A stretch of DNA of 64,000 nt from positions 248,001 to 312,000 of the forward strand of contig NW_024881313.1 in NCBI RefSeq assembly GCF_018691265.1. Direction: 5' to 3'. The notes below the pieces were generated by a model that did not search any database, was not told the DNA's origin, and saw only the letters and a list, made by a program, of their open reading frames with translations. The position numbers and the translations under genes are program-made. Below, piece after piece: positions 13,840-25,477 of this stretch (position 1 is the first letter of the stretch; the number at the start of each line of letters is the position of its first letter). The stretch is from Tyto alba. Lineage: Eukaryota > Chordata > Aves > Strigiformes > Tytonidae.

Positions 13840-16046
13840 CCAAAACAAACAAACAGAGGACCCACAAGGTATTTCCTTTAACTCTAAACCTGTAGTTTAT
13901 ATACACATTATATATATATATATCCTCCTTTAGAGATTTTAATAAAAGAACCACCTTCAAAGCACACAGGCCCAAATGTTACTTGCTTACACCCACGCAA
14001 CCCCCATATATCTGGGTGGTTTTCTGATCAAATCTGTCTGAATCAAGAAATTGCTCTTTCATACACAAAGAGTTTTAAATTGCTGTGAACTTTGACTTGC
14101 TTTTCCTTTTACCAGTGTACAGACCCCATCACAATTAAGAACAAAAGTATTCACCTGGACTACTACATGTTTTAATACTCTCTCAAGGGGGAACAATGAG
14201 ATCACAGGCTCAGATTCAACCGTGCTCATTCAGTGGATTAAACAAAGTTCATCTCCCTGCACATATATATGGAAAGAGCCAGTAAAGGAAAAGTAAAGTA
14301 ACATCAATGCCAACAGGGTTATGTTGAAAAGGATGCTTTTTAAAAAGGTCATAACTGTTACAGTTATAGCTGCATGTAAGGAAATAGATTTATTCCTCTC
14401 CTGCAAAAGCCTTACCGAGATCTAATTTTATCCAATAGTACACACTGTGGAGTGGAAGAACTAATATTTTCAGGCATTATTGACACAACACAACTATCTT
14501 CAGGAGGAATTAGATCTTTTTTTGTCTAATTTATGAAGCTATACTGAAAGGGAAATCTGGAAGTATGGCATTCCTTCAAAATGTTTAGATGCTAAAAGAA
14601 ATAGCAAGTAATAGCAAGTGATGGGAATGGGACTAGGTTAATCAGCTTAAGCTATATTTTGGATTTTATAAATATATTTTCATATATAAATTTATATACA
14701 CAACACCTACCCTGCTCATTGAAGTAACTGAAATAATGCATAGTTTGCATCCTAAAATTAAAATTCAAAAATTGTTCATTCTTATAGAACAATTTTTCCT
14801 GTGGTACAGCTACATTATATTTAACATCACTGATATCTTTACACAGGTTAGTGCTTAGATATTTACATCCTGGTTGTCAGATTTTAAGATAAAAGCAACA
14901 GAAGATATTGAGGTAACAAAAAGCAGAAGTATCTTATTCTGTCAAGTCAAAATATGCATTTAATACCTATAATGTAATTTCAATGGTAGGTATCCATCTT
15001 CTTTGCTTCTACATACAGCTAAAATACAATCTCATTTTTTTTAATAACACTTTCGATGGCCTTTATTTGCTCTAGATTTTAGTTCTGATCTTTCCTTAAT
15101 AGATCTAATTTTAAAGCGAAAAATTCTCTTCACAATGTACATAGGCTTTTAACACCGTAGGCCTGAAAGTTAAAAGCATATTTAACAAAGCCTATATGCA
15201 TAGGACATCTGCTGTGAATAATCTTGGATATAAATATTACTATTATCCCAAAACAACTGTATTCACTTAATAAATTCAGGTTACTATCCAGCAGACAAAC
15301 ACTGTAACAGTAGCCCAGAGCATATAATTACTGTAACATGTAATGCCAGGATTTACAACAGGAAAATGCTTAAATCTGTCATTTGATGTCTGGCTAGTCT
15401 CTTAGGTTTTTTTTCCACTCCCCTTCTCTCTGTTCCCCTTTCTGACATCCAGGCAGTTCTTTCAATGCCCTTTCCCCCCACGAGATCTGCAATTTTAGAA
15501 ATTTCGCATAGTTCCAAGGGATGCTCAGTATCACAGTAAAAGTGTGTTTTAAAGGTCCTGAAGTTAGACACTTCAAGTGTGGTCAAACTTAAAAGACAAA
15601 CCCACACATGAGCAAATAAGAGAATGGGAAAAAAAAAAAAAAAAATCAACAGAGGGGATGACACTGTTAGGAAAACATTTCACTGTCATGAACACAGACA
15701 GAGAAATACAAGATACTCCTTGAATCTGGACAGCCATGAATGTGTTTGCAACTGTCACACGGTGCGAGAGGAAAGACACACGATGTCCAAGTCCCCAGCT
15801 GCCAGTCTATTCTACATTCAGATGAGGGTTGCTAACCTCCCTGCTGTTGTGCTGAGAAAAATGAGCAGAGGGGACAGAGGAAGGAGTGAAAGGAGACTTA
15901 AAAATCTCTTCCTTAACATGAGATGATTCAGCAGAGACACAGATTACAAGTGTAACTACAGCCATCAATTCTAAGTGAAGAGTGTCCAAAAGATCCTGCT
16001 TCTGTCATATATATCCACTGCCACCTTCCCCTCCCTCTTCAAAAGG

Positions 16047-16070
16047 AAATAAATAAATAAATAAATAAAT
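16047..16070 (+). repeat. (AAAT)6 tetranucleotide array
   Basis: Six perfect AAAT units lie just outside the CpG island, in the intron. Confidence 0.95.
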
Positions 16071-16320
16071 ATATGAAAACAAACCACAACAAAAAAAAAG
16101 ACAATCTCCACCACCATCCCACACCCCCACCCCTCCAAAAAATTAAAAATAATCTAGCAGTCAGGGACAGAGAGATCCTGGCAATGTGCAGATAGGTCCC
16201 TAGGGCAGGCAGTACTAGTGATGATGTCTTTCTAAGGCGGTCTTAATTTCCTATAAATCAAGATAAATTGAATATTTCTGCAGGGTCCACGAAGAACAGC
16301 AACAGCAGCAGCCGCCTTAC

Positions 16321-16416
16321 TTCATCTTCATTAGAAACCGTAAAGGGCAAAAGGACCAAAACATCGCGGGAGGGGACGCAGAAGGAGCCCAGTTTCTGGC
16401 TACGCAGGGTCCGCCT
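16321..16416 (-). other. UBE2E2: candidate UBE2E2 5' exon (96 nt), possibly coding for an N-terminal extension
   Basis: On the minus strand a C-rich tract ending CCCCTCAG forms a good acceptor (exon start 16416). The segment ends GATGAA|GTAAGG, a strong donor with GT at 16320-16319. The base composition is plainly more balanced than the flanking poly-C/poly-G DNA, as expected for an exon. It contains an ATG (about 16363) whose frame runs open to the donor and, after joining to exon base 12864, reads on through AASA into the UBE2E2 Met. It may instead be the 3' part of a longer first exon, or not be used at all. Splice-site strength is judged by eye only. Confidence 0.4.
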
Positions 16417-16849
16417 CTGAGGGGGGAACCGGGAGGGACGGGACGGCAGCCCCGGGCTCCCACGGCCCCACCACCGCGCGTGGGCACACACGCGACTCGC
16501 CCACCTCCACACGCACCCCGCCCCCCGCCTCCCCGTCGAGGAGACCCAGCGTGCGGCATCGGGCCCTACCGGGAGGGGGGGGGGGGATGGATGGGCACCC
16601 CCCAACGCCACACGCACCCCGCACCCCCCTGGTCTGGCAGGCGGCGGCCGGGCCGGGATGAGAAGTAGGAGACAGCCGGGGAGAGGAGGAGGAGGAGGAG
16701 ACTGCGAGAGGAAGACGTCGGGGGCACATGAAGGAAGGGAGGGGGCTGGGCTGCAGGGCTCCTCGGGGCGCTCCGGGGCGGGGGTGTGGGGGGTGTGGGG
16801 TTAGTGTCCCTCCCGAGGGGCTCCAGCCCGGGCAACCTACCGCTGTGGC

Positions 16850-16866
16850 GGGGGGGGGGGGGGGGG
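16850..16866 (+). repeat. poly-G run (17 nt)
   Basis: Seventeen consecutive G on the plus strand, within the part of the island that would be first intron or exon of UBE2E2, hence C-rich in the transcript. Confidence 0.9.
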
Positions 16867-17324
16867 CGTGGGGGTGGTGTACCCCAGGATGATCGGTCAC
16901 GAGGGGGGTGGGGAGGGGGCACCCCGGCGCCGGAGCGACCCAGGGGGACAGCGAGTGCCGCGGGGACCACGCAATGGGTGCGGAGCGGAACCGGGGGGGG
17001 GTGGAGGGAGGGGGCGGGGGTGGGCGCTGCTCCTGCCCGCAGCGGCGCAAGCAGGACAAATGGACACGGAAGAGTTGTTGAAGGGGTGTGGGGGTGCGGA
17101 GGAGCAATGGAGGCCGGAGCAACGACCAGAGGATGGATGGAGGCGGGGGGGAGCGGTGGCAGAGACGCCGGGGGGGCGGGGGGCGGGCGGCCGGGACCGC
17201 TGCTAGGAAAGGGCACGGCCGGGGATGACAAGCGGGGGAAGCGAGTACCAGGTGGTGCCGGGGGGGTGCGGAGGGGGGAGGGGAGATGAAAGATAAACGT
17301 AGAGACCGAGGGTCGCAGTTAAAA

Positions 17325-17345
17325 GGGGGGGGGGGGGGGGGGGGG
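17325..17345 (+). repeat. poly-G run (21 nt)
   Basis: Twenty-one consecutive G. Together with 16575-16586 (12 G), 16850-16866 (17 G) and 18186-18196 (11 G), and a 15-C run at 18320-18334, these are the longest homopolymers in the island. Such tracts form G-quadruplexes and are hard to sequence, so the exact lengths may be wrong. Confidence 0.9.
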
Positions 17346-17480
17346 CGCTGCCGTGAGGGGGGAGATGGCGAGGGACCGGGAGGATAGGAACCTGGCGGGG
17401 GGAGGGGAGGCAGCCGGGGTCCTAAACCAGCGCAAAGGTGTACCCCGGGAGGGACGGGTGAGGGGAACAACCGCCGCTAC

Positions 17481-17600
17481 CTGCGGGCGAGCGCAGCTCC
17501 CTCTTCTCTCGCTGGCGCCGGGCACAGGCTCTGCGGGACAATCCGACGCGGTCGCCCCGACTCCGGCCGGGCGCGGGGCTAGGGAAGGGGCTGCGGCCGC
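17481..17600 (-). other. UBE2E2: candidate UBE2E2 noncoding first exon (5' end approximate)
   Basis: On the minus strand the sequence ends CGCCCGCAG|GTAGCG, a plausible donor with GT at 17480-17479. It lies directly downstream of the densest cluster of promoter-like motifs (17.60-17.87 kb). The 5' limit is a guess from the motif positions; no TSS can be read from sequence. A rival minus donor is CCAG|GTATAA (exon end 18427), which would make an alternative first exon about 0.9 kb further upstream. Confidence 0.4.
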
Positions 17601-17604
17601 TCAC

Positions 17605-17611
17605 TGAGTCA
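17605..17611 (+). promoter_or_regulatory. AP-1 / TRE consensus TGAGTCA
   Basis: A perfect TGAGTCA (palindromic TGACTCA on the other strand) sits in the core of the CpG island, just upstream of the candidate first exon. The match is exact; binding is inferred from the consensus only. Confidence 0.5.
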
Positions 17612-17804
17612 TGAGCCCGCTCCCCCGCGCTCCTCGCCCCGCTCTTTCTCTCCGCTGCCCCCCCACCCCCCCCCACACCGAGCGGCCGCCGCCGCTCCCG
17701 CCGCCGCTGCCCGAGGAGAAGTGAAGCCGCCGCCGCGCGCGCGCGCCGCCGCCGCCTCCGCGCGCGCGCGCCCGCCCGGTCAGCGCCGCGCGCGCGCCCT
17801 GCAA

Positions 17805-17809
17805 CCAAT
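17805..17809 (+). promoter_or_regulatory. CCAAT box
   Basis: CAACCAATTAG is the only AT-containing island in a long pure-GC stretch, and matches the NF-Y core in the plus orientation. It lies roughly 200-320 bp upstream of the candidate first exon, somewhat further than the usual 60-100 bp if transcription starts near 17600. Confidence 0.5.
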
Positions 17810-17839
17810 TAGCCCCGGCGCTGGCGGTTCGCCGAGGGA

Positions 17840-17860
17840 GGGGCGGGCGGGCGGGCGGGC
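17840..17860 (+). promoter_or_regulatory. tandem GC boxes (Sp1-type)
   Basis: Overlapping GGGCGGGC units in tandem fit the Sp1/KLF GC-box consensus repeatedly. They run directly into an alternating GC stretch. Confidence 0.55.
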
Positions 17861-18144
17861 GCGCGCGCGCGCTTTCGGCGAGGGGGTGGGCGGAGAAAGT
17901 GGCAGGCGGGGGAACGGGGCGCGAGCGCGCGCCCGCGGGGGTCGTTGGAGGCCGCGCGCCGCCGGGCCGGGCCGGGGTGGGAGGAGGGGGAAGAGCCGCC
18001 GGCGGGAGCGCGCGTTAAAGGGAAGCGCAAGGCGGGGGGGGGGGGCGGGGTCAGCGGGGCCGAGTAGGAAGCAGGAGACGTGAGGGGCTGGGGTCAGCGA
18101 GGAGCCCCGGCCCTCTCCCCTTCCCGCCCGCGGCCCCACGCCGC

Positions 18145-18153
18145 CGCATGCGC
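18145..18153 (+). promoter_or_regulatory. NRF1-like palindrome CGCATGCGC
   Basis: This matches the core of the NRF1 consensus (GCGCATGCGC) with one flank imperfect. It is common in CpG-island promoters; the functional assignment is inference. Confidence 0.35.
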
Positions 18154-18319
18154 CCAGTTGGGCCGCAGGCCCCCCGCGAAAGTCTGGGGGGGGGGGCCGG
18201 GCAGGGCAGGGGGGCGGCGGCGGCGGCGCGCGGGGCCGGTGTCAACTTTCTTTGCTCTTCTCGCCTTTTTCTGCTTCTTTGTTCCTTCCGCCGGTCACCC
18301 CCTCTTCCCCCGCCTCCCA

Positions 18320-18334
18320 CCCCCCCCCCCCCCC
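18320..18334 (+). repeat. poly-C run (15 nt)
   Basis: Fifteen consecutive C. This is the opposite strand bias to the other homopolymers of the island and lies near its distal edge. Confidence 0.9.
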
Positions 18335-20402
18335 ACCCGCGGTCATGCCGGCCCGCTGCCCGCACCTCCCCGCGGCCTTTGTCTCCGTGGAGCCGCGGCG
18401 GCCGGGCGGGCAGAGCCGCGTTATACCTGGCGGGGAGGGCTCACGGTGCCCCCACCAGCGCGGGGAGGGGGGCCGAGGCTGGCACTTGATGGTCACGCTT
18501 TGGTGTTTATCGGGATAGTTTTCGACCACACAGCTGCTGTGTCGCTTTCGCACGGCCCGATGGCACAACGAGCCCCCGGCCAGGCCACCGACGCCGCCGG
18601 GTGATCCAGCATCCCAGCTGGAGATGGGTGCTGTGGCGTGGTTGTAGTCGGGCAAAAGAATCTTGCCTCCCACGCCAGTAGGCATTACCTCGGTGGCAAG
18701 CATGGCAATAAAGAATGGGAGAGGCCAAGGCAGAGCCACACTTAAAATGTTACACATTTAGCATGAATAATATTAACCTGGAACAAAACAAACCTCTAAC
18801 AGAACTGGCTGTCAGGTCACTGGCTGTGTTGGCCTGACTGAGATTCTTCTGTCCCTGTGCTGACCCTGCTGCTTTAATCTTTACATAACCTGCAATTTAT
18901 GCTTAGCTACATTCAACTCAAACCTTTGTCTAACAGAGAAATCTAACGGCCAAGGGTAAAGGGATAATGGTAAGTCAAAATGTGTTCCCCCTTTTAACTA
19001 CTAAAGGGAATTAAAAAAGAAAATGTGTTCTCGCCATTCCACATGTACAAGGAAAAGTTTCTCCGTGCTTGAGCTGTGAAGTATTGTACTTTTTCTGACT
19101 CATAGTTATGGTGTAGGTGGAGTCCGTGCTACCAAACATACAGAAATTGGGAACTTGTAGTACTGCTGAGATATTTAAGGATTAGAAACGTTACTGGCAC
19201 CCACTGTCACGTTGTATCCAGACAACAGAAGTGATTTTTGCAGTTTCCCTGCGCATAAAATTAATCCTCTTTCTTTGTTGAGTGATTGTTTTGAAATAAC
19301 TTATTGTCTCTTCCTATTTCTTTGTTAAATAATCCCAGTGACATTTTCACCTAAACTTAAAAATACTGCAGTCAGCTAGTTCTTCCCATTTTGTGCGTGT
19401 TTACAAGATATTTTCCTGTTTCCGATGAACTCATGGAGAAAAGCTCCTAATGCCAGTTAGGTGGGTTTCTATCTGCTAGCATGTAATGACTTCTCACAAG
19501 GACTAATGACTAAGTAATTAACAGAATATGATGTGTAAAAATCCTTTAAAGAATGCAAATCTCCTGCAAGTAATGCTTCTCATCACACTGAAAGTCTGCT
19601 GCCTGCATTGTATGCTCTTGACATCATGGTCCTTTTTTCTAAAATCACTTAGAATCATGCCTCCTCTTTTCAGTCATTCCAAAACAGACCTCCTAAAAAC
19701 CATCCAGGAAGTGATGAAATTCACTTCTAAATGAGTCTTCTACCATATTTCCTTAATGTTGCTCCAATTGTTTAAAGGTGCCTTAAAGGAGGCATAAATT
19801 TCCTGTTCAAGTACCCTGTCTATTGAAACTCCTCACCCCGTGTCAGGACTTCACTTCAGTGACAGTTCGGTGTGCTTCAATATAGTTCGTCTTTTCTGCT
19901 GGGATCTGCAGGAAGCACAGAGAGAGTAGCTCAGTGAATAGCCTAATTCAGACAGGGGTAGGATGGGGCCATACAGTGTCCCAGAATCTGGGTCATAAAT
20001 TCCTGGTGCCAAAAAAATCAAGGGAGTGCTGAAGTGTTCCAGCACCAAGTGAAGGGTTTGAGTCATTGAGAGTCAGGCCCTGATTTTTCTTTTGGTGTGT
20101 AACCTCTGGCCCAAAGCCCTAAATGGTAGGGCCTAAATTGAGGACGACTGAACTAGGGAGAAGGTTTGTACTGCTTTATGAATAGAACATGCACACTGAG
20201 GTGTGCCCTGTGATTTGAAAAGTGGATGTTTTGAATGAGCCCTACCTATGGAGTGTAAAGAGACTAGGGCAGGGTAGTCAACTGCTCCCAGGTTTATCCT
20301 TTTGACCTTTCAAAATTACGTGTTTGGCCCTCAGATGTTAAAGATTGCATAATATTGTATTGAAAATCCTTTGGAAGACTTTTGTAAGTTTGAATCATAT
20401 AG

Positions 20403-20460
20403 AGTGAAATCCTGGCCCTTTTGAAGTGAGTGGCAATACTCCAGTGTTACGTTTCACCCA
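20403..20460. repeat. possible ancient amniote palindromic (MITE-like) repeat fragment
   Basis: The text GTGAAATCCTGGCCC followed by TTGAAGTGAGTGGCAA resembles one arm and centre of an old repeat common in turtles, crocodilians and birds (CTGGCCC...TTGAAGTCAATGG). The match is by memory and diverged. Confidence 0.35.
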
Positions 20461-23400
20461 TGCTGGAGTGCTAAGGCACACACATCACACTTCTTTTCTT
20501 TTTTCCTCTCTGCTTAGTTTTCTCTGGTTTCTAAAAGCTGACATTAGTTACAACACTGGACGTATCCAAAACAACCTGAGTTCTTTACTCTCACAGAAAC
20601 TTGCAGCTTCCTTGGAGTGACACACCAGAGTTCAGCTCACCTGGCATGGACAATCACGTTTTAAGACTGTTATAGTTAAGGACACTTCTGTTAAGGCCTC
20701 TTGATTTAGAGTGTCTGTTATAAGGACAGATATGTCAATCAAAATCCATGAAATTGGAGAAACCTGAGCCAATTTTCCATTTAAGAGTGCTTAATTTAAA
20801 GAAGTATTGGATCAATTTAAATTTTTAGCTTTATTTAGCTGTACTGAGATCTCATTTATGTCAAGTTTTACTCATTTCAGTTAAAAAAAAGGGAAATTAT
20901 AAGTTATTGTAACATGTCAAAATAAGAAATAGGAAAATGCAACTGAGATTTCTTCTGTATTTCTATTTAGGAATTCCCATTTAAAAGGACTTGTCATTTT
21001 AATATTGTTATTTAAGTTGTTAAATTAGTATTGTTGTCAAGTTTTAACTGATAAAAAGGGATTGGTTTTCTGAGCTGGACAAAATTATGAGAAATTATCT
21101 CAATGGTGATACAGCTAAGAACTTAACAGTATCTCTTGTGATAGCATACCTCACTTTCAAAACTTTAATATTTTATATTAGAAAGTGAGATGAAAACATT
21201 CAGTTGTCCGTGGCATGCCCTGTTGTTCCATCAGTCTCTTTAAACCAAATCCTAATGAACCAGATCATTTAATCCATCTGAACTATTATCAGCAGAGGAT
21301 TGGAGCAATGGGGACAAAGGTGCCTTTATTCATTCTTTACCTGATTCCACTTTTCAGCTCCACAAGAGCTATCCCAGCTTGTGTCATTCCCCACATTTCT
21401 TCCCTGCTGAGTCTTGGGCCCCAGGGGGCTGTTTGGAGAGCAGATAGCAGGCAGCTCTCAGCAGCAGGCCCTCTCTTTCACAGTCATGCCCTCCATCCTG
21501 AGCTGAGGCGTGGACACAGAATGGCATGAGTCTCTGTAGTAGCTTTATGCTTTTACAGGATTCCTCTCCCGTAGCTGGCTTTCCTTATACTATTGTGATC
21601 GCACAAAGCCATAAGGATAGTCCAGAAGATGCGGCCTGTCCTCTCTTCTTTTTCTCTCTCTGATAATACTCCTTCTCCCACTTGTAGATAGTTTATTCTC
21701 ACACTGCATCTAATTTAATTTTTTTTCCTACAGTCTTGCTTTGCTTTTGTTGCCACTTGGATGAATCCCACTCTGTATGTTGGCAAATGTAAACTGAAAT
21801 TCACAGGTACCCTGATCTCTAAAGCACCAGCTGTGTCTGAAAATACAGCATTTGAGTGATTCAGAGATCAGGATTCATCATTTTGTTTTTCCTCTATCAG
21901 CATGTAGAATGAAGTGGAGTAGCGAGGAAGGTATCTGCAGCAGAAATTTCATTAGCATTTTCAGCTAATTGCGTATGTCCTCATCCCTTTAAAAAGGACA
22001 TCCCATATCAAGGAAAACATGACTGAATCCTGAACACCAGGTAAGCCTATTATTCAAATAGTGCCTTGACAGACACCTGTTTAAAGTATTTTCATGGCAT
22101 TCTGAAGTAAAATGATTGTGTGGGCAGAGAGACAAGTTATTACTAGCCTGTCTTCTTTATTTGCTTGACGGTAGTGTAAACCCCCAAATCATTAGAATTT
22201 ATTCACCCTAATCTTTTCAAGCCATTAAATATAAAAAGAGTTGTAAGTTGTGAGGCAAACAACTTTTAAGGTATCTTTCACTCTAACCTAAAAAGCTAAG
22301 AATTTGCAGCTCCTCCTCCTCCCCTTTGCTCAGAAGCAGAACAGCTCCCACTGTCATTCAACTGGAACCAGAAGAAACAACTGGGACAATAACCATGTGG
22401 CATCAGAGATCCTGACAGCTCTCAGCCACTTTGCTATCCAGGATTGTAAAGAATAAAGATAAAACTTATTAGGGATGAGTGGGAGGGAAGAATATACTTG
22501 CTTCCGTGTCCTTCATGAAAGCCCGGCTTTTTTCTTTAAGATAGAGAATAAATCACTGCTTAGTGTCCGGAATAGAGGTTTGTTTCTATGTGATGATTTA
22601 GAGCCTAACTTAAGATAATTGCACAGGATAATTCTCTGATAGTTTCTACACAGAAATAATTGACAACTGAATCCTAGACTAAGCCACTGCTTTAAAAAAT
22701 CTCATCTTGTATGTACTGAAGGGAAAAATCTTTATTTCCAAAGCTATTGTAATGCAGTGAGCTGTAACCGGAAGAATTCCCTGCATTGCTTGTCTTAACT
22801 CATCACCTTAAGTGGGAAAGAATGTTGAAAAGTGAAGATACATTAGGAAATAAAATTGGGGTTTTTTTTAGGTGTTATCTCCACATGGTCTTCAGCACCT
22901 CCGCATTCCTATTATTTTCTGTTGTTTTCATAACATCTAAATTCACAGGATCAGAGCTTGGTTTTCTGATTAAAGATGGGTAAAATTCTGAGGATATCTG
23001 GTGGTTCTGTAGGCAAAGTTACATCTTTACACAGAAGGAGAAGTCATGAGCACTTATGTTCCCTTTTAATAAAGTTAAGGCTCCAGAAGAATGTGGGCTT
23101 ATGTCCTCTAGGGTTAATGCATGATTAATGAATGCTTAAGGAGTAGGCTAGTGCATCCACCACAGCAAACCAAACCCCCTACAGCAGGCTTCTTCAGTCC
23201 TTTCAATACGAATGACCAAATATATTTCAGGGACGCAAGGGACCACAATCAGTCTGAAGCAGATTGTCAGCCTTGTACATAGTGGAAATTACCCGCATGT
23301 TCTCTGAAGGGGATTCCCCCAGTGAAATGCAAGTCCCCTGCAGCAATAATTCAGACTAGTCATGTTTTACACTTCTTTCATGAAGATCCTGGCCAAAGAG

Positions 23401-25477
23401 CCTGATTTGGCTGTTGGAAGGGATAAAGGGGAATGTCTGCAGTTTGATAAACCTAAATTATCCCTTCTGCTTTATGGAACCTTATACCCAACTAGTGCCA
23501 ATACAGCAGCTGCCAGTTAAGGCTAAGTCCAAGGACAAACAGAGGAAGATAAAAAACAAACATCTTTTGTCTCATCCTTGGTGATAACTGTTGCAGGGAA
23601 TAAATGACTTCTTTTGCCTATAGGTCTAGGCAGAGCCTGACAAACTCCAGTCTTCTCTTCCCTAAGCTACTTCTGCAGAACCTCAGGGAGCAGGAAAGAA
23701 CAGCTAGTGCTCTTCTTCCTCATCTACCTGAAATGAAGCAGGCAAGCAGTGGAAGCAGCAACTTCAGGGAAGGGTCACAGTCTTTGATTCACACTGGAAC
23801 TGTTCCTGAGGCTGCAAAGTCACGGAAAGGCAGTGGTGAGGACACAGGTGAGGCATACACTTCATTTTAAAAAGCTGCAAGACACAGAACAGGAACACAT
23901 CTACTTCCTCAGCAGATGTTTTTCCCAAGTATCCTTACCACAGTTTAGAACCCTAAGCAGCACAAGCAGGCACTTGGACATCTTAATCTTATCATAATGA
24001 GTGTTTTAAGGACTTTTGCTTAACCTCAAAACCAGTTTCATTGCCTACCTAGCTATATTTATTACTCTTTTAATCCAAGTAGACCCTTTTTTTGACCAGC
24101 TTTGCATCTTGCATAGCTATTTTTACCTCTGCAAAGTGGATGTTTCTTGCATTTTACAGTTAATTTGGAAAAGTAGAAAGTAATTAGAGAATCCAGCGCA
24201 CAGTTTCTCTTTGAAATGTTTGTCTCAATTTCCTGTATTCGGCAGAGTTCTTTCAACTGGAACCCACAGTATAGCTGAGAACTAGGCCCACAAAGGCCAT
24301 TTGGTGTCTCTGTTGCAATTTCTAACAATTGATGCTGTACTGGCTAGTGAAGTTCAGAATTCTCAGGGAAGGCCATACATTTCAAGTGAAATACATTAGC
24401 AGAGCTAATTTAGACAGTGAAGGTCCACAAATAATTGGCCGAGTAGTGAGCCACTTAACCTAGTCATTAGGAAGTGGCAAGGAGAGAGATGACGCTGGCA
24501 CAATGTCTTCATACCTATCTCTGGTTGGGGCTTCCAGCCACAGGGTTCCTAGACCCATCTCCTGGATCTATCAGAAGACTCTTGCCCGATCAATCATCTG
24601 GTGATGGAGGTATCACTGATCATGTGGGAAATGGAAATAGAAGTCAGTCTGCTGACTGAAAGGACAAAACTACACAGTTTCTAACTCCCACAAGTGTGTC
24701 CTAACCACTACAGCATTTTGGTGCTTGGCTTATTTGTTCTCTCTCATTGCATCTCTTCTCTCTAAAAATACCTACATCTACACTGGATTGGAACTGCAAA
24801 CGTGAGAGGCCTAACAAACAGACTAAAAGTCATTCTCTATCTTTTGATCTTTTACTCTTTTAATATTTAACAATTCCATTCAAAATGGAACAACATTAGA
24901 AACAGAGATTAAGAAGTCTTCTGTCCCTTTCCCACACCATTGCCTGTTTTCAAGGCAGCAACCTGAGATAACATGTCCCTTCAGGAAAACAGGTGGTTTG
25001 TGCCCACATGTCTGACATTCTTGGTGAAAGGTCTAGCTGCTTCACATTTCAATGAAGTGCTTCTGCCTGTGCTTTGGTGAAGGTGGGAGTGCTTGCTCTG
25101 CTAGGCCAACATCTGCAGGCGAGATAGCAGGAGCCTTAGCTTGTGAATCATCATTGTCAGGATCACAAATAGGTGTTAGATTGCTCGGTGACATCAAGAC
25201 TTTGGGTTTCTACGCAAGAGATCAAAGAGATGACTTCATTAAAACCAGAAAACACCTCAATCCACCATTACCTGGAAAAATACATTAAAGTAACAAAACG
25301 CATGTTACTGATTCAAACATGCCGCGTGATTGCGTGTTGATGCAGTAGTGAGATTTTCAAGCACCCAGTTCAGGCTGAGTGGGACTAACAGACCTGACAC
25401 AACAGGTGAATGAATGGTCAGCCTCAGTGAAGGCATCTTTGTTTGAAAATTCTTACTGTACCGTGTACTGCCCTGGG

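Larger units (their letters stand above)
16380..18480. promoter_or_regulatory. UBE2E2: CpG island / UBE2E2 promoter region
   Basis: GC content rises abruptly near 16.38 kb and falls off after about 18.48 kb. CpG is dense in between, whereas the surrounding DNA is AT-rich and CpG-poor. Its position 3.5-5.6 kb upstream of the first coding exon fits a TATA-less housekeeping promoter feeding one or more noncoding first exons. Inside are Sp1-like GC boxes, one CCAAT box, a TGAGTCA element, an NRF1-like palindrome and several runs of 11-21 G on the plus strand. All long frames in the island (for example 356 codons, minus, 16400-17470, very Pro-rich) follow from composition and are not proposed as genes. 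Confidence 0.9.

Noticed and set aside
16400..17470. 356-codon minus-strand frame rich in Pro, Ser and Arg, with overlapping 221-codon and plus-strand frames
   Set aside because: All follow from stop-poor GC-rich composition in the CpG island. No domain is present, and the frame crosses the long homopolymer runs.
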